This document shows positions 18,906 through 29,430 of a stretch of 45,228 bases of DNA, piece by piece (within the stretch, counting starts at the first letter, position 1; the number at the start of each line of letters is the position of its first letter). The stretch is taken from NCBI GenBank assembly GCA_002633005.1, contig NMRA01000942.1:3487-48714 (forward strand), read 5' to 3'. Source of the DNA: Phoronis australis. Taxonomy: Eukaryota; Phoronida; Phoronidae. The position numbers and the translations under genes were made by a program. The notes beneath the pieces are model-generated. The model was given only the letters and a program-made list of their open reading frames with translations, had not been told where the DNA came from and made no database searches.

Positions 18906-20693
18906 GACCACTGGCATCCGGGCACTCAACATGGCGCATTCACGGGTCATAAGGAAGATTCTTCGTAATTTTCGACTTCATGTATTGCTATGTGACTTCC
19001 AGGACTATCCTCAAGGTAATTCCTGTCTTTGAACTGCTATGGCACACACTGCACCGGAAATGGTCAGCTGGTGCAAGGGTCATCTATTTCTCAAAATGTA
19101 TTTTATCAGTTTCAAAGATGCATATCCTCATCTTCAGTGAACAGGTTTTAGGCCAGCTACACTCTTACTACAGGTATCATTGTTTGAACGACACAGTGGC
19201 CTAATAAGGTTAAATAGATCAAAGATTGCCTGGTGTAAACATAAAATTTGAAGTTAGGCTTTATGCCAAAGATTAGCACAAGAAAGCAACCTGGAATTCC
19301 ATATGTTAGGGTCATTAGGTGAGTTTATCGGTTCATCAAGTGCAAGTTTCGTCAGAATAGTCGATTCTTATGTATTGAAAGCCAGACTTCTGTGATTCCG
19401 AGTTTTATATAAAGCTTTTATGTACATGTAATTCACTTCTCTCTATGTTTCACATCACTTACACATTGCCTTATATACAAACCTGGGCCATATGGTCGGG
19501 AGTTATTGCGTTCCATTCTGGAATGGAAATAATTGTGCTGAAGACGTGTATTTGCCCATCGGAATTTTATGATAATCAAATATTATTCACAAAGCCATGT
19601 CGAAAGCCATACTTCAAAAATTACGAAATTAACAGGATTCGTAAGTTCTACAACGTCCACAATTTTCATGAAAAAACAAACGTGAATGGTTTTACATACC
19701 ATAGGTTTTCACTTAGGTTGCAGTGCAGGACTTTCCATAAAAGTTAAGAAATAAACGTTTTTCTTCAGAAATCAGAAGTTAGTGATACTTGCAGTGTATG
19801 TTACCGTAAACAAGAGACATTGTAACACAATTTTACGATCGTTACGTTACTAAAGACAGTGAAATCCGGACAACGACAGTATTCATAAAAAGAAACAATG
19901 CTGTTGCCCAGTTGCCACGGTCAACATCAAAGAACGAAAAAGGAACAACTGAATTGAAAATCAGCCCTTCAGGCTAAAAAGCGGGGACCTCTGGATCTAA
20001 GCCAAAACGAAAGTGTGAAATAGTCGCCGTAACACACAAACAAGCACCGAAAGCGGTTTGTGTCGAATGGGAGACAACAACCAAAAATGGCTGTCAGCTT
20101 TTTTGTTGCTGTTTTTTATACTTGAATGGGAAATTCCAGGTGCCGCAAGAACATGAAACGTCTATGTCGTTCGGGAAATTAGAATAATATAGTCCAATAT
20201 GTCAATTAATGCAAGAGATTTACATGATGGTGTGGCTGGATGGAGAAAAAATTCAGAAAAGTGGGACAGTCCGCCAAGAACGGGGCAATTGACAAATACG
20301 CTGGGCGCTGTCATCAACACAAAGTACTAGATTGTTTTTTTTTCAGAAGACTAACTTTTCATTTTTCAAAATATTGTTTCACAAGCCACTGATAACAGTA
20401 GGCTTGGATTAACAAAAAACGGCATCTGGGCATCAGATAAACGTTGCACAAATGAATTATTCAAGAAACAATTGAAAGTAGTTGTACACATACACACACA
20501 CGCACAAACACAAACACACTTGGCAAAGCTATTATGAGTGATTTTGCGAAAATTACGTTAACTCTCCTGTTTTGAGTCTACAAACTTTTCATTTAGGCCA
20601 AATGTAACGTATTTCTGTAAAATATTGTTACATGAGTTTACTAGTCAAAAATGTCTTGTTGAAGCACTCTTGGCATGTAATATGATAGGTTAC
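18906..20693. other. Intron 5 of the CAP gene, distal part
   Basis: No exon or element is supported. A CA-rich simple repeat lies at about 20485-20520. The plus-strand frame 19445-19747 has no recognisable feature. Confidence 0.5.
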
Positions 20694-20770
20694 CGTAAGT
20701 TGTTCTACGACTGGAGCTGAAAAGATAGCAGATGCTGTCGTCTGCATTCACCCAGGGCAACAGGTCGGTG
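20694..20770 (-). CDS. CAP-EGF-ShKT gene, exon 5: hinge after CAP domain (tentative)
   Basis: A 77-bp exon from the acceptor TTCTTGATCAG to the donor TACG|GTAACC starts in phase 2 and ends in phase 1, exactly what is needed to link exon 4 to the EGF exon. It encodes TDLLPWVNADDSICYLF and then SSSRRTTY, with a Gly at the junction. In the family this region normally reads Pro-Tyr/Trp-x-x-Gly-x-x-Cys-x-x-Cys; here the Pro-Trp and one Cys are present and the second Cys is not. The donor is weaker than the others in this gene. I accept it because of phase, place and the Pro-Trp...Cys pattern, but another exon between 21.3 and 17.4 kb could be the right one. Confidence 0.5.
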
Positions 20771-21325
20771 CTGATCAAGAATGACCAGCGTCACGGTAAC
20801 TGTTGGGTTTGTTGACTAATTTTGCCGAGAAATCGCTCATTGTATGGAGCCGCTTGGTGAACAGTAAGAACAAAATGAAAATGAAGCAATGGAATTAGGC
20901 TTGATTTTATAACTGCAACTCAAGATCAAAACTCAGTCGAGCAGGTAGATGGAAATTCTCATTGCAAACTTTCGCGACTAGTTTCGGGTGGCAAACTGAA
21001 GTAATAGAAGACATAGGACACGTGACAGAGTTGATATTCCATGGGTAGAGTTCTACGATTTTTAAAAAGACTATTTTGGTGAGAACTGAGACAAATAATG
21101 CTGCCCAACTTTTCACTGTGCTTCAAAAATCTACTGTTTTGATATTCGCTAACAAAAATTGAAAAAATGTCACCAGCCCAAGCCTCAACAATTATTAAGG
21201 AAATGAATCCTCACACCACGTGTCATGTTCCTCGACATTTTTACCACTGCAACCGCCTATTACAAGCGTTTGATTTCTATTGAAATATTGAAAGCTTGAC
21301 AAGTTCGATGTAAAATATAACTTAC

Positions 21326-21483
21326 TCCTCGGGATTAAGAAAAGCGGGGTAGTAGTTACACGAGAACATGAACTGTTTGTCAATTTTTCTTGTGAATGTT
21401 TTTGTTGCGCTGTCGTAACCTCCATCCATTTTTTCACAAAACTTAAAGCCGCAACCAACTTTGTATGTCTTCTGCCATGCCAT
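21326..21483 (-). CDS. CAP-EGF-ShKT gene, exon 4: end of CAP domain
   Basis: A 158-bp exon lies between the acceptor TTTCTCTCCTCGTAG and the donor GA|GTAAGT, starting in phase 0 and ending in phase 2. It begins MAWQKTYKVGCGFKFC, directly continuing the CAP signature from exon 3 (x-x-Trp-x-x-Thr, then Val-Gly-Cys-Gly), and ends FSCNYYPAFLNPE, a close match to the second CAP signature (Cys-Asn-Tyr-x-Pro). The segment between the two signatures (EKMDGGYDSATKTF) is variable in the family. The intron position between the Gln and the Met-Ala-Trp is a natural CAP boundary. An overlapping open frame on the same strand (21458-21195) is only a shadow. Confidence 0.88.
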
Positions 21484-22616
21484 CTACGAGGAGAGAAACG
21501 AAGTTTTCAGTCGAGAAAGAGCTCATTGTCATTGTTATATAAGCGTTTGGTTACAATGTTCCATAGCAACAGAGCGGATGATTGTCGTACTGCTACGGAC
21601 AATGTTGGAAATATACCATAGAAAAACGTTCATACTGTTATACCACAATGCAACTTGGTTAAATTTGGAATGAGTATGAGCCAAGTGAAAATTCAAACTG
21701 TCAATTTAGGATATCATTAAACTTGGTATAAATTCAATTATTTAGATGTTAATGCCGTCTCCAACTGAACAGTCAACTGGCAACAGAAAACCTATTTCGA
21801 TTTCGTAAATTTTAAAATCATCACGGTTGATTTTATCTCAGAATAGATTTACGGAACACATAGTTAAAGAACACTTTTGCAGATTGCGTGCAGCTTGCGC
21901 TAAAATGTGCATATCGAACAGAATGTCAAATACTTGGATCTATTTTGGATGTCGAACTGTTGAAAACTCTGCGCAACGGGGGAAAATTTGAAGAGATTGT
22001 TCGTCAACAACCTCCTTATTGCTTCTGTCCTCAATAGCTTCAGCGTACCAGTGTCTGAATCCGCCATTTACATTGTAACCTAGGGGCGAACTCGTGAACT
22101 AAATCACTCTACTGGTCACTACTACTATAATAATAAATGACGTCGTTTAGTCAACAGCTGAGAATGGAGACGATTTGATTCTTAAACAGAGGTGTTTTAT
22201 ATCCGGTTAAGATCGATTATGGTTCCCAAAATATCCTACAAAGTATTTCCCATTCCTCTGATTGATGTCCGCTTCACAAATTTGTGAACAAGTTTTCGAT
22301 GGCGGCCCTTCAGCTCTATTTTAGCTGAGCATTGGCTTGTCTAATGTGTGCTTCCCTGTGTTGCTATAACGTCAAACGATTTCCGGAATAGTCCGATGGA
22401 TGTACAATAACAAAAACACGTTCAAGGAAGTTTTTTTTAACTTAAATTTTTATTGCAATTATGACTGGTAATTTTATGCCCCACCCCTGGAATTTGTAAA
22501 AGATCCCCTTTGGATACTCTTTCGCATGTTTACGGCAACGTGTGTACTCAGCCATATGAATTCTCTGTAACAAAATAATTAGCATTCGCTAAGGTGTGCC
22601 AAGTAATCATACGCAC

Positions 22617-22812
22617 CTGCAAGTAGTGCTCGCATACTCTACCAGGAGCACACGTGTCCGTAGTATAGTTGTAATGACTCTTCTGGTGCAGCCACCAATG
22701 GTGAACTAACATCCCTGCAAAGTCGATCTTGCGATTGGCGGTAGTGTAAGTATAGCGCCAGCCGACCTGCCCATTCGGAAACCATGACCTGGGTACCGGT
22801 CCTGGGCAGTAA
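22617..22812 (-). CDS. CAP-EGF-ShKT gene, exon 3: core of CAP domain
   Basis: A 196-bp exon runs from the acceptor TTTCTGTTCAG to the donor CAG|GTGCGT, starting in phase 2 and ending in phase 0. It encodes 65 residues ending RVCEHYLQ, which with the next exon forms the CAP signature (usual form His-Tyr-Thr-Gln-x-x-Trp). Upstream lie a Gly-Gln-Val where most relatives have Gly-Glu-Asn, and a Trp-Trp-Leu-His-Gln where most have Trp-x-x-Glu, then HYNYTTDTC. By eye the two acidic residues of the CAP cavity are therefore replaced, so any metal site may be weakened. This is alignment by eye and should be tested with a profile. Confidence 0.87.
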
Positions 22813-24055
22813 CTGAACAGAAATGATTCGTGAATTAGAAAATCATGATGCATAGTCCACCGTTTTCTTCACTTCTCTTCGATTAAGAATTTGCCAACTA
22901 AGACCTCCTCTGCGGAAGCCATAATACAGACTCTTATCTTGAAATGCCCTGCAACACTATCGAGATAGCTTTCAAAGATTAGACCCAAGGCCCAGAAATT
23001 CAGCAATGAATAAATCAAACTTCTGCTTATGTTGAAAAATGGTGGTATGTTGAGGAACGTAATTTTAGAGCATACTGTGATTGAACTATTTCGTGCTAAA
23101 CTTGATTTCACGAAGAAGTTTTGGAGGAATGAATCAGAAAGAACACCTTTAATTGTTGCGACTTGTAAGGTTACAATTACCAGTACTGTGATTTTGGTGT
23201 GAAATACTCTGAATAGCATATAGAATAATTCATTTTCTGTAACAGACGTCCATGCACATTGCAAACAGACACCTGACGCAATTTGTAACATGGGCCTTGG
23301 CAAATACATTGGCAAACAGACTTGTGTACGCATGTGACATTTCAGCAATTGGCAATTTCTATGATCGTGCATAAGTCAACATTAACGTTAAGGAAAACCT
23401 GAAGGAAAATCTAAAGGATAAGTATAATGACAGTGTTAGGGGAAAACTTAAGATAAGCTCAAAATATAGCATCAGTTCATTTTGATAACTATTATATCAG
23501 TGCAGTTTTGATACTTTTTAGTCTACATGTATTTCAACCTTATATTTCTTAAGTGACCAACCGAAAGTGCATGTGACCCCTCTGAGTCGTCTCATGGAAA
23601 GTGATTGGAGGTTTAAAGGTTCAAGACCAAACTTCAGTCAAATTTAAGACCTTAATTCGTGCTGTTGAGACAGAAGCCGAAACTTTGCAAAAAGTCCACG
23701 AAGACAGTGTTGACTTTCGGCCTTCGGCCAAGTTTGGTCATATTTAGGTCTGCTAACTAAGCGTTAGGCTTATGTTACCGATTCAACAGATTATAAGAGT
23801 TTTTCCTAGTTGATACAAACATTATCGGATTGACAAAGTCGTGATAGCATTATTTTGTTTCAACAATTAAATGTTGAATTGGCGTCAATATCCGTTGACA
23901 GTTGACAACCGGGTTTCAGATCACAATCTATGATAAAACGGTGAAATTTCCATGAAACCGTCTTCAGAACGTTTCTAATGTGACATTCGACATCAGTCTC
24001 GGTGGCATGAATGGCAAATCGTTATGGATTCACAAAACAGCATTGGACTACTTAC

Positions 24056-24132
24056 TATTCATAATAGGCCTTTTCTGTTTGACACGAGTCCGCCATCAAT
24101 TGTGAGCGACCTGCTAACTTGTCGTCCCATTC
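24056..24132 (-). CDS. CAP-EGF-ShKT gene, exon 2: CAP domain, second helix
   Basis: A 77-bp exon lies between the acceptor CTTTTTTGTAG and the donor AATA|GTAAGT. It starts in phase 0 and ends in phase 2. It encodes EWDDKLAGRSQLMADSC and a short tail; Trp-Asp-x-x-Leu-Ala is the conserved second CAP helix, and the Cys matches the usual position in CRISP-type proteins. It joins exon 1 and exon 3 in frame, completing a Tyr codon at the second junction. The His that usually follows this helix is not apparent. It is too short to be found as an open frame. Confidence rests on the motif, two good splice sites and the phase match. Confidence 0.85.
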
Positions 24133-24747
24133 CTACAAAAAAGCGAAAAGATCAGAACTGACATGCACAAGATGCAGGTTGCTCAAGTCGCCGACAATTT
24201 CGTAACAAGATGAAGTGATTTGGGAAAATTCAATGGGAATATAAAGTATAAACCTTCATTGAGTCCTACACGTATCACGCACATATAATGTTTATTTTTA
24301 AGATACACTTCGTCTTGTTTTTCGGGGTAAAACGAATCTTGAATTACGACTTTGACTCTAAAAATTGGTCTGATATTCCTTATAGCAATAGAATTCAATT
24401 TCGGTTACCAAATAGAACGATGAAACTATCATGGGCTCCAGAAAACGTTTCCGGGTTGGGTGATCAACCCCGTATTTGCAAATTATACTTGAATTCCAGG
24501 GTTTCTTTCTATGGTACGCCAGATGAGTTAGTCAGTGGCAATGGGTCACAGCGTGTTAGATCCAAACTTAAACTGTTTGCTCCATAGTATGGATTCACTC
24601 ATCACATGGGCAACTCCAACAGATACCCGCAAGGAAACGTGGAGGCGGAAACAGTAAAAAAACAAACAAAAACTGCCAAATGAGTTGGGAGGAGAGAAAG
24701 ATTGTTAATTCACTGTTCTTGCCTTCGACATCACTACGGATTGGATT

Positions 24748-24763
24748 CAGCTCAGCTGAGCTG
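24748..24763. repeat. 16-bp perfect palindrome
   Basis: CAGCTCAGCTGAGCTG is its own reverse complement and holds two overlapping E-box-like CAGCTG/CTCAGCTGAG cores. It lies in intron 1 of the CAP gene; function unknown. Confidence 0.85.
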
Positions 24764-25264
24764 TTGATGGTCTGAAATATTTTTTAAATGTTTGTCATGA
24801 GATCTTCTGTACAATAAATATACATGCCCAGATGGCCAGGAGGCTTTTGGTTTATTAATACGAAGACATCTATATACAATTATTATGCACAAATACATAA
24901 ATTAAAAAACAGATATTAAGATTACAATGGCATATGATTACGAATGTAAATAAATCATTTTTATACACAATAAGTTATTTCACATTATACAAAATTATTG
25001 GCGCACACAAAAGAAGCTGCGAGCGGCGTTTGTTCCCCGAAACACAGCCAAGTAAGTACCGCAGCTACGAAGGTTAACATTCATGAGAACGATAGGGAAG
25101 AGAAACGACAACGGAAATATTGACGTCGACAACTAGACATTTGTTATGTAGTTGAGGTCAAATGACACTGTCTTGGAGAAATGTTCACGTAAGGCATACC
25201 ACAATTACTGTATTTGTCACGAGACATCCCGAGCCTTTGTTGGACATGCATCTGTAGTATGATC

Positions 25265-25539
25265 GTGAGGGTCACACTAACAGTGATTGTACATGTACAG
25301 ATTACCGTAAAAATGTAGCGTGAGGGTCACACTAACGGTAATTGTACAAGTACAGATTATCGTAAAATTGTAGCGTGAGGGTCACACTAACGGTGATTGT
25401 GCATGTACAGATTACCGTAAAATTGTAGTGTGAGGGTCACACTAACGGTGATTGTGCATGTACAGATTACCGTAAAATTGTAGCGTGAGGGTCACACTAA
25501 CGGTGATTATACATGTACAGATTACCGTACAAATGTAGC
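25265..25539 (+). repeat. 55-bp minisatellite, five units
   Basis: Units start at 25265, 25320, 25375, 25430 and 25485, each with GTGAGGGTCACACTAACGGT, a palindromic core related to TGTACATGTACA, and ATTACCGTAAAA. The units are highly similar. It lies in intron 1 of the CAP gene. Confidence 0.93.
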
Positions 25540-26055
25540 AATTTCTGAGATCACTGATACGCCGTAAAGTGTAACAATTTTGTCAAATGTAACGACAGTT
25601 ACATTTACGTCCTTCTTACATTTTATGTTGGTAAGCCTCTCCTAAAATGTAAGAAAATGCGCTGGCGAGGAATGTATTATTGTAACATTTACGAAACCAA
25701 CGTCATACCACAAAAGAAATGACCAAAATCATGAGCAAGTGGTGTCTGACACGGCCGGGGATACTCTAAAATTTTTGGACGAGGGGTGCTTTTCGAAAAT
25801 TTGGACACCTAGCCTCAGACAAAAAGTTACGCACTTTGTTTTTTAAAACATTGTAATTTTTTAAAAAACATCCTCTATTTCGCGCATTTCGGTTCCAGAA
25901 ATTCAGAAAAGCCACCCTATAGATAAATAAGTGCATTTCGCTCCAATTGAGACAAATTAATTCACTTAGGAAGTAGCGGCGGTGGAATACCGTATCAATA
26001 GCAAACCTATCGTAATCATGTCGATCTATATAGCAAGTGCCTCATCAATCACTTA

Positions 26056-26402
26056 TTGCGTATTTGTGGGCTACTTCAACCCCAAGCATATAACTTTAAC
26101 GCCGTGAAAGAATCGAATCTACATTGCATCTCGATAACGATACTGGTGAAGCCACTAACCAGCAGTGGACAGGCGCCAGCCGCCAACCGCCAATACCAGT
26201 GCTGGGAATTGGTACACTTCATATTTATCACACGTTCTCTAATCAACACAGTACACAAATGTGAGATACGGAGCGACTTCATGAGTGATCACGTACCGAT
26301 ACATCTCCAACTAAACCGTGCCAGAGCCCAGCTTGACTCCCATCCACGTATATACAAATGCTCAAGAGAATGGATTGGTAAAATTTCAACAGTGATGAGG
26401 AG
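26056..26402 (+). pseudogene. LINE endonuclease fragment
   Basis: The frame ends ITRSLINTVHKCEIRSDF, MSDHVPIHLQLNRAR and YKCSREWIGK. Ser-Asp-His-x-Pro-Ile is the catalytic Asp-His motif of the apurinic-type endonuclease of non-LTR retrotransposons, and the preceding Ser-Leu-x-Asn...Cys-Glu-Ile layout fits. The upstream part of the frame is not convincing, so the copy is truncated or frame-shifted. It stops at a perfect hairpin. No reverse transcriptase follows directly. Confidence 0.6.
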
Positions 26403-26444
26403 GTAAATATCGAATCTACGGAGTGCCGTAGATTCGATATTTAC
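26403..26444. repeat. Perfect 19-bp inverted repeat with 4-bp loop
   Basis: GTAAATATCGAATCTACGG at 26403-26421 is followed by AGTG and then the exact reverse complement at 26426-26444. It contains the stop of the LINE endonuclease frame. Perfect arms suggest a recent origin. Confidence 0.95.
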
Positions 26445-28326
26445 ACACAACCAAAATGTCGACCGAGCTTCTCGGGCAGTTAACAATCTTACAAACAATG
26501 CATTGGACAAAAACTGGACAATTGAAAAACTCCAAAAACTCAGAACTGGGCTTAAACAGTAGCTGTCAGAGCCCAGATGGGAGGCTGTGCGCATGCGTGA
26601 GAGTACAAGCTATGTCTGACACGGCCTCGTCTCCAAGTCTCAAGATGGCACTTATCGGTTTGGCCATTTGAGACTTGGTTATGGGAAATACCTTCTGCGC
26701 AACGATTGGCTGATGCTTCCACGTCATTAAAACAAAGGTATTCACGAAGCACAAGACATTGTATTTTTTTAGTTTTTTTCTTCATCATATTTTTATTTTG
26801 CTATAGCATGATAATTACAAGTCATATAAAACAATATACTATACATCCTTTAAATAACATTAAATCATTACTCAAAAAGTACCGTATTTCCTTCAGGATG
26901 TAATTTAATAAGGTTAATGAACAATTCGATATTAAGATTTTTTTAACAAAGTTTTGACTAAATATGTAATTTTTGCTAGCATGATCAACAAATTAATATT
27001 ACAATTTTCCGACTGAATGTTTGCCAAAAAAACAAAAAACACTGCTATCTTGTCCACATGAAAATTTACATGATATGTTTGTTTTAACCAATCAGCAAAC
27101 AAGAGCCAGAAACCGACGACAGATGTCCCGAGCGTTGACCGAGTAGAGAACAGTGATCTTGGATGGTGAGCACACGTGAATTGAATTCTCGGAACACCCT
27201 CGCCGACGAACTAAAAATCCCCGGTCAAACTCAAAACTGCCCCCTAGCGGGAATACATAACATACCATGTCCGAGAAACTTGAAGTAGAAAACTTTAAAA
27301 AATCTTGATTGAAAGAGCACACAGGCTACGTCATGGACTTGGGGTACAAAGGCCCACAATTGTTAAATTAAACAAATAAGGTTATAGATAGATGGTCCTG
27401 AGAAGCGCTCTTCAAGAACTTCGAATGGTGGGACATTATCCCAAGATTTCTCGCCAAAAATCACAGTAGGGACAGTAGAAAGAAACTCAGTAGTTCGAAT
27501 GGAATGGTCCTGTAATCCAAATTGTGGTGCCATACTATGCGGCGATTTTCAGTCAATGCTCGAACAGCCACACATGGGGATTTTGTAAACAATAAACGGC
27601 TGTGAAATTTCTTAAAAATGATCGAAGTGATATGGATATGAGTATGATACCCAGATACCATCCCGAGTGTCTCAGAATAACGAATGCAAATGTTTCGTAT
27701 ACATTAATTTTCACTCGAAATATGTCACCAAGGCAAATATTTGAAAACTTTCAATTGTGCTTGTGTTTATCTAACTTTACAACCAAACTTTTAAAGTCTT
27801 TTTTTCAAAATCGACGGGATATCCGGTGAAACCTTGTAACCTATGGAGCAGTTGTGTGAGTACCCATCATGCATACGAACTGTTCATATTTGGTGATATC
27901 GTTCAACTGGCAAAACTCATTATGCTCTAAATTGGTGAATGTAAAGGTGATGCTATTTTGAAAGGATCACAGGGTTTCATTGTGCAAAATATCTTCGCAG
28001 AAGGCGAACGTGTTTGTGCAGTTGTAAGGTGTTGAAGAGGAACTCATCAATGTTGCATTTATGTTTGTCATTCTTTATAGCACAAACATCTTCCACGGTC
28101 CCATAGTGCTTGTCGTATAGTTGCATCATTTAATGTTATCTGGGACTTTATCGACACGTCTGTGCCTTCAGTCTAACATCTACAGAACCATAAAATTTAA
28201 CTCGGTTAAAGGAGAATGCCACCCGATTAAATTAGTCTTTTTTACCGTCTTAATCGGTCAATATCCACATCGCCTCTTATACGGTCGACCTCATCTTGCC
28301 GAGAGGTGTCGCGTTAACCCGTATGG

Positions 28327-28704
28327 ATGGTGAGAAACGACGCAGCGACGTCAGTGGTTCGTCTGCAGAGTGAATGCCGCTGTATTGCGAGCATCGTTCC
28401 CGCTTGCCCGAACTATGAAGCAGCGAAGAAAGCGGGTATATCGTTTTTTCGACTTACTCGAGAGCTCGAGATGATTAGGAAGTGGCTCGCGTTAGTGAAG
28501 AATGAAAGGTACGCTGTTCAAAGTAAATATGAGGCCGTGAAACATCTCCATGTCTGTGGCCGACAGTTCGTCGACAGTCGGATTTCCCTGACAAATTCCG
28601 GCTTACGGAAGCACTATCCATACGTTTCGTTCCCTGTGCATGTTCACGGCGCCCCTCTGGTATTTCTTGGTCAGTGTGTTCCGGTTCCAACTGATAGCCT
28701 TTGA
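28327..28704 (+). CDS. THAP-like DNA-binding domain frame in transposon copy B
   Basis: A 125-codon frame opens with ATG at 28327 and remains open. It includes VPACPNYEAAKKAGISFFRL, then RKWLALVKNERYAV, then HVCGRQFVDS. Cys, aromatic Phe, Trp and a Cys near the VCGRQ follow the THAP layout, but the C-terminal ligand is Gln where THAP has His. The flanking protein continues to a stop right after VPTDSL. A DNA-binding piece without catalytic domain could act as a repressor, as shortened P-element products do, but here the altered ligand argues for decay. No promoter is evident. Confidence 0.5.
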   Translation: MVRNDAATSVVRLQSECRCIASIVPACPNYEAAKKAGISFFRLTRELEMIRKWLALVKNERYAVQSKYEAVKHLHVCGRQFVDSRISLTNSGLRKHYPYVSFPVHVHGAPLVFLGQCVPVPTDSL

Positions 28705-29327
28705 AATCTAACGATCCGACCCGTGAAGTCTTCGTCAGATGAGCTCTTGACTAAGTCGGGATTGGCGCCGGACGAGTTGCCATGTAGACGTTTATTTTCT
28801 GCGCTCTGCTTCAAAATGAATTATTCTCATCCCATCCAAAACTGAAACAAATTCTGTCTCACTAGATACAAGTTGTAATGCCTTTGCAGTATTCATGAGT
28901 GCAAATGTTGAGAAGCCAGAAATCAATAAACCACTGCGTTACCGGCTTTTGATGCCGGCAATAAAGGTAATTAACCGGGCACCGAGGCCGTGTGAGCGCA
29001 TGCTAATTCAGTGTTTACTGACTGAAAACTGTTGTGAAACAATTACTCGATTTTATATGCTATGGTTACATGTTAGGGGGATCTTTATTTAGAAATACAA
29101 ATACATTATTCAAATCATTGTTACTGTACAACCTTTGCCCTGAAGGTCTGCGGAAGGGGAACCTGACTTTGCGGCCCCTACAAGTAAGCAGATTTTCAGT
29201 TTCGTGACTAATTCACATAAATAATTATGTGCACATTATTTCTTTGGGTCATTATTATTAGTCTTTTCGTGGCTTTAGGCTTAGTTTCCAACTCAAGCTG
29301 GTTTATGTTCGTGCCAGTCTCGGCGGC

Positions 29328-29430
29328 CGCGACGGGTCTGATCGGTTTCCAAGCCACTGGCCGGGATAACGAGTCAGTCCGGTCCGCGACGTGCCTGATT
29401 GGGTTCCGAGCCACTGGCCGGGATAACAAG
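29328..29430 (+). repeat. 57-bp tandem pair inside THAP element copy B
   Basis: Two units with the core AGCCACTGGCCGGGATAAC. The 57-bp unit equals 19 codons, and one plus frame reads ATGLIGFQATGRDN and then LIGFRATGRDN across the pair. Confidence 0.7.

Larger units (their letters stand above)
20771..24055. other. Short introns of the CAP gene around exons 3 and 4
   Basis: Apart from exons 3 and 4 nothing is firmly supported. The 167-codon minus-strand frame 23372-22869 lies in the intron between exons 2 and 3, has no CAP features and is taken as chance. Confidence 0.5.

Noticed and set aside
20790-20850. Alternative CAP hinge exon with Pro-Tyr-Asn-Glu on the minus strand
   Set aside because: No acceptor gives the phase needed after exon 4, and the frame has no cysteine; the exon at 20770-20694 fits phase at both ends.
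23228-23340. Plus-strand EGF-like pattern (VHAHCKQTPDAIC...GKQTC) after a good acceptor
   Set aside because: It has too few cysteines for an EGF domain, lies opposite to the CAP gene inside its intron, and lacks a convincing donor.
22869-23372. 167-codon minus-strand frame, the longest in the window
   Set aside because: It lies in the intron between CAP exons 2 and 3, has no CAP motif or other family pattern, and reads like chance sequence with long hydrophobic runs.
26552-26788. Possible gene start with an NRF1-like TGCGCATGCG and a CCAAT-like box
   Set aside because: The associated frames have no family features and the strand is ambiguous; noted only as weak promoter-like sequence.
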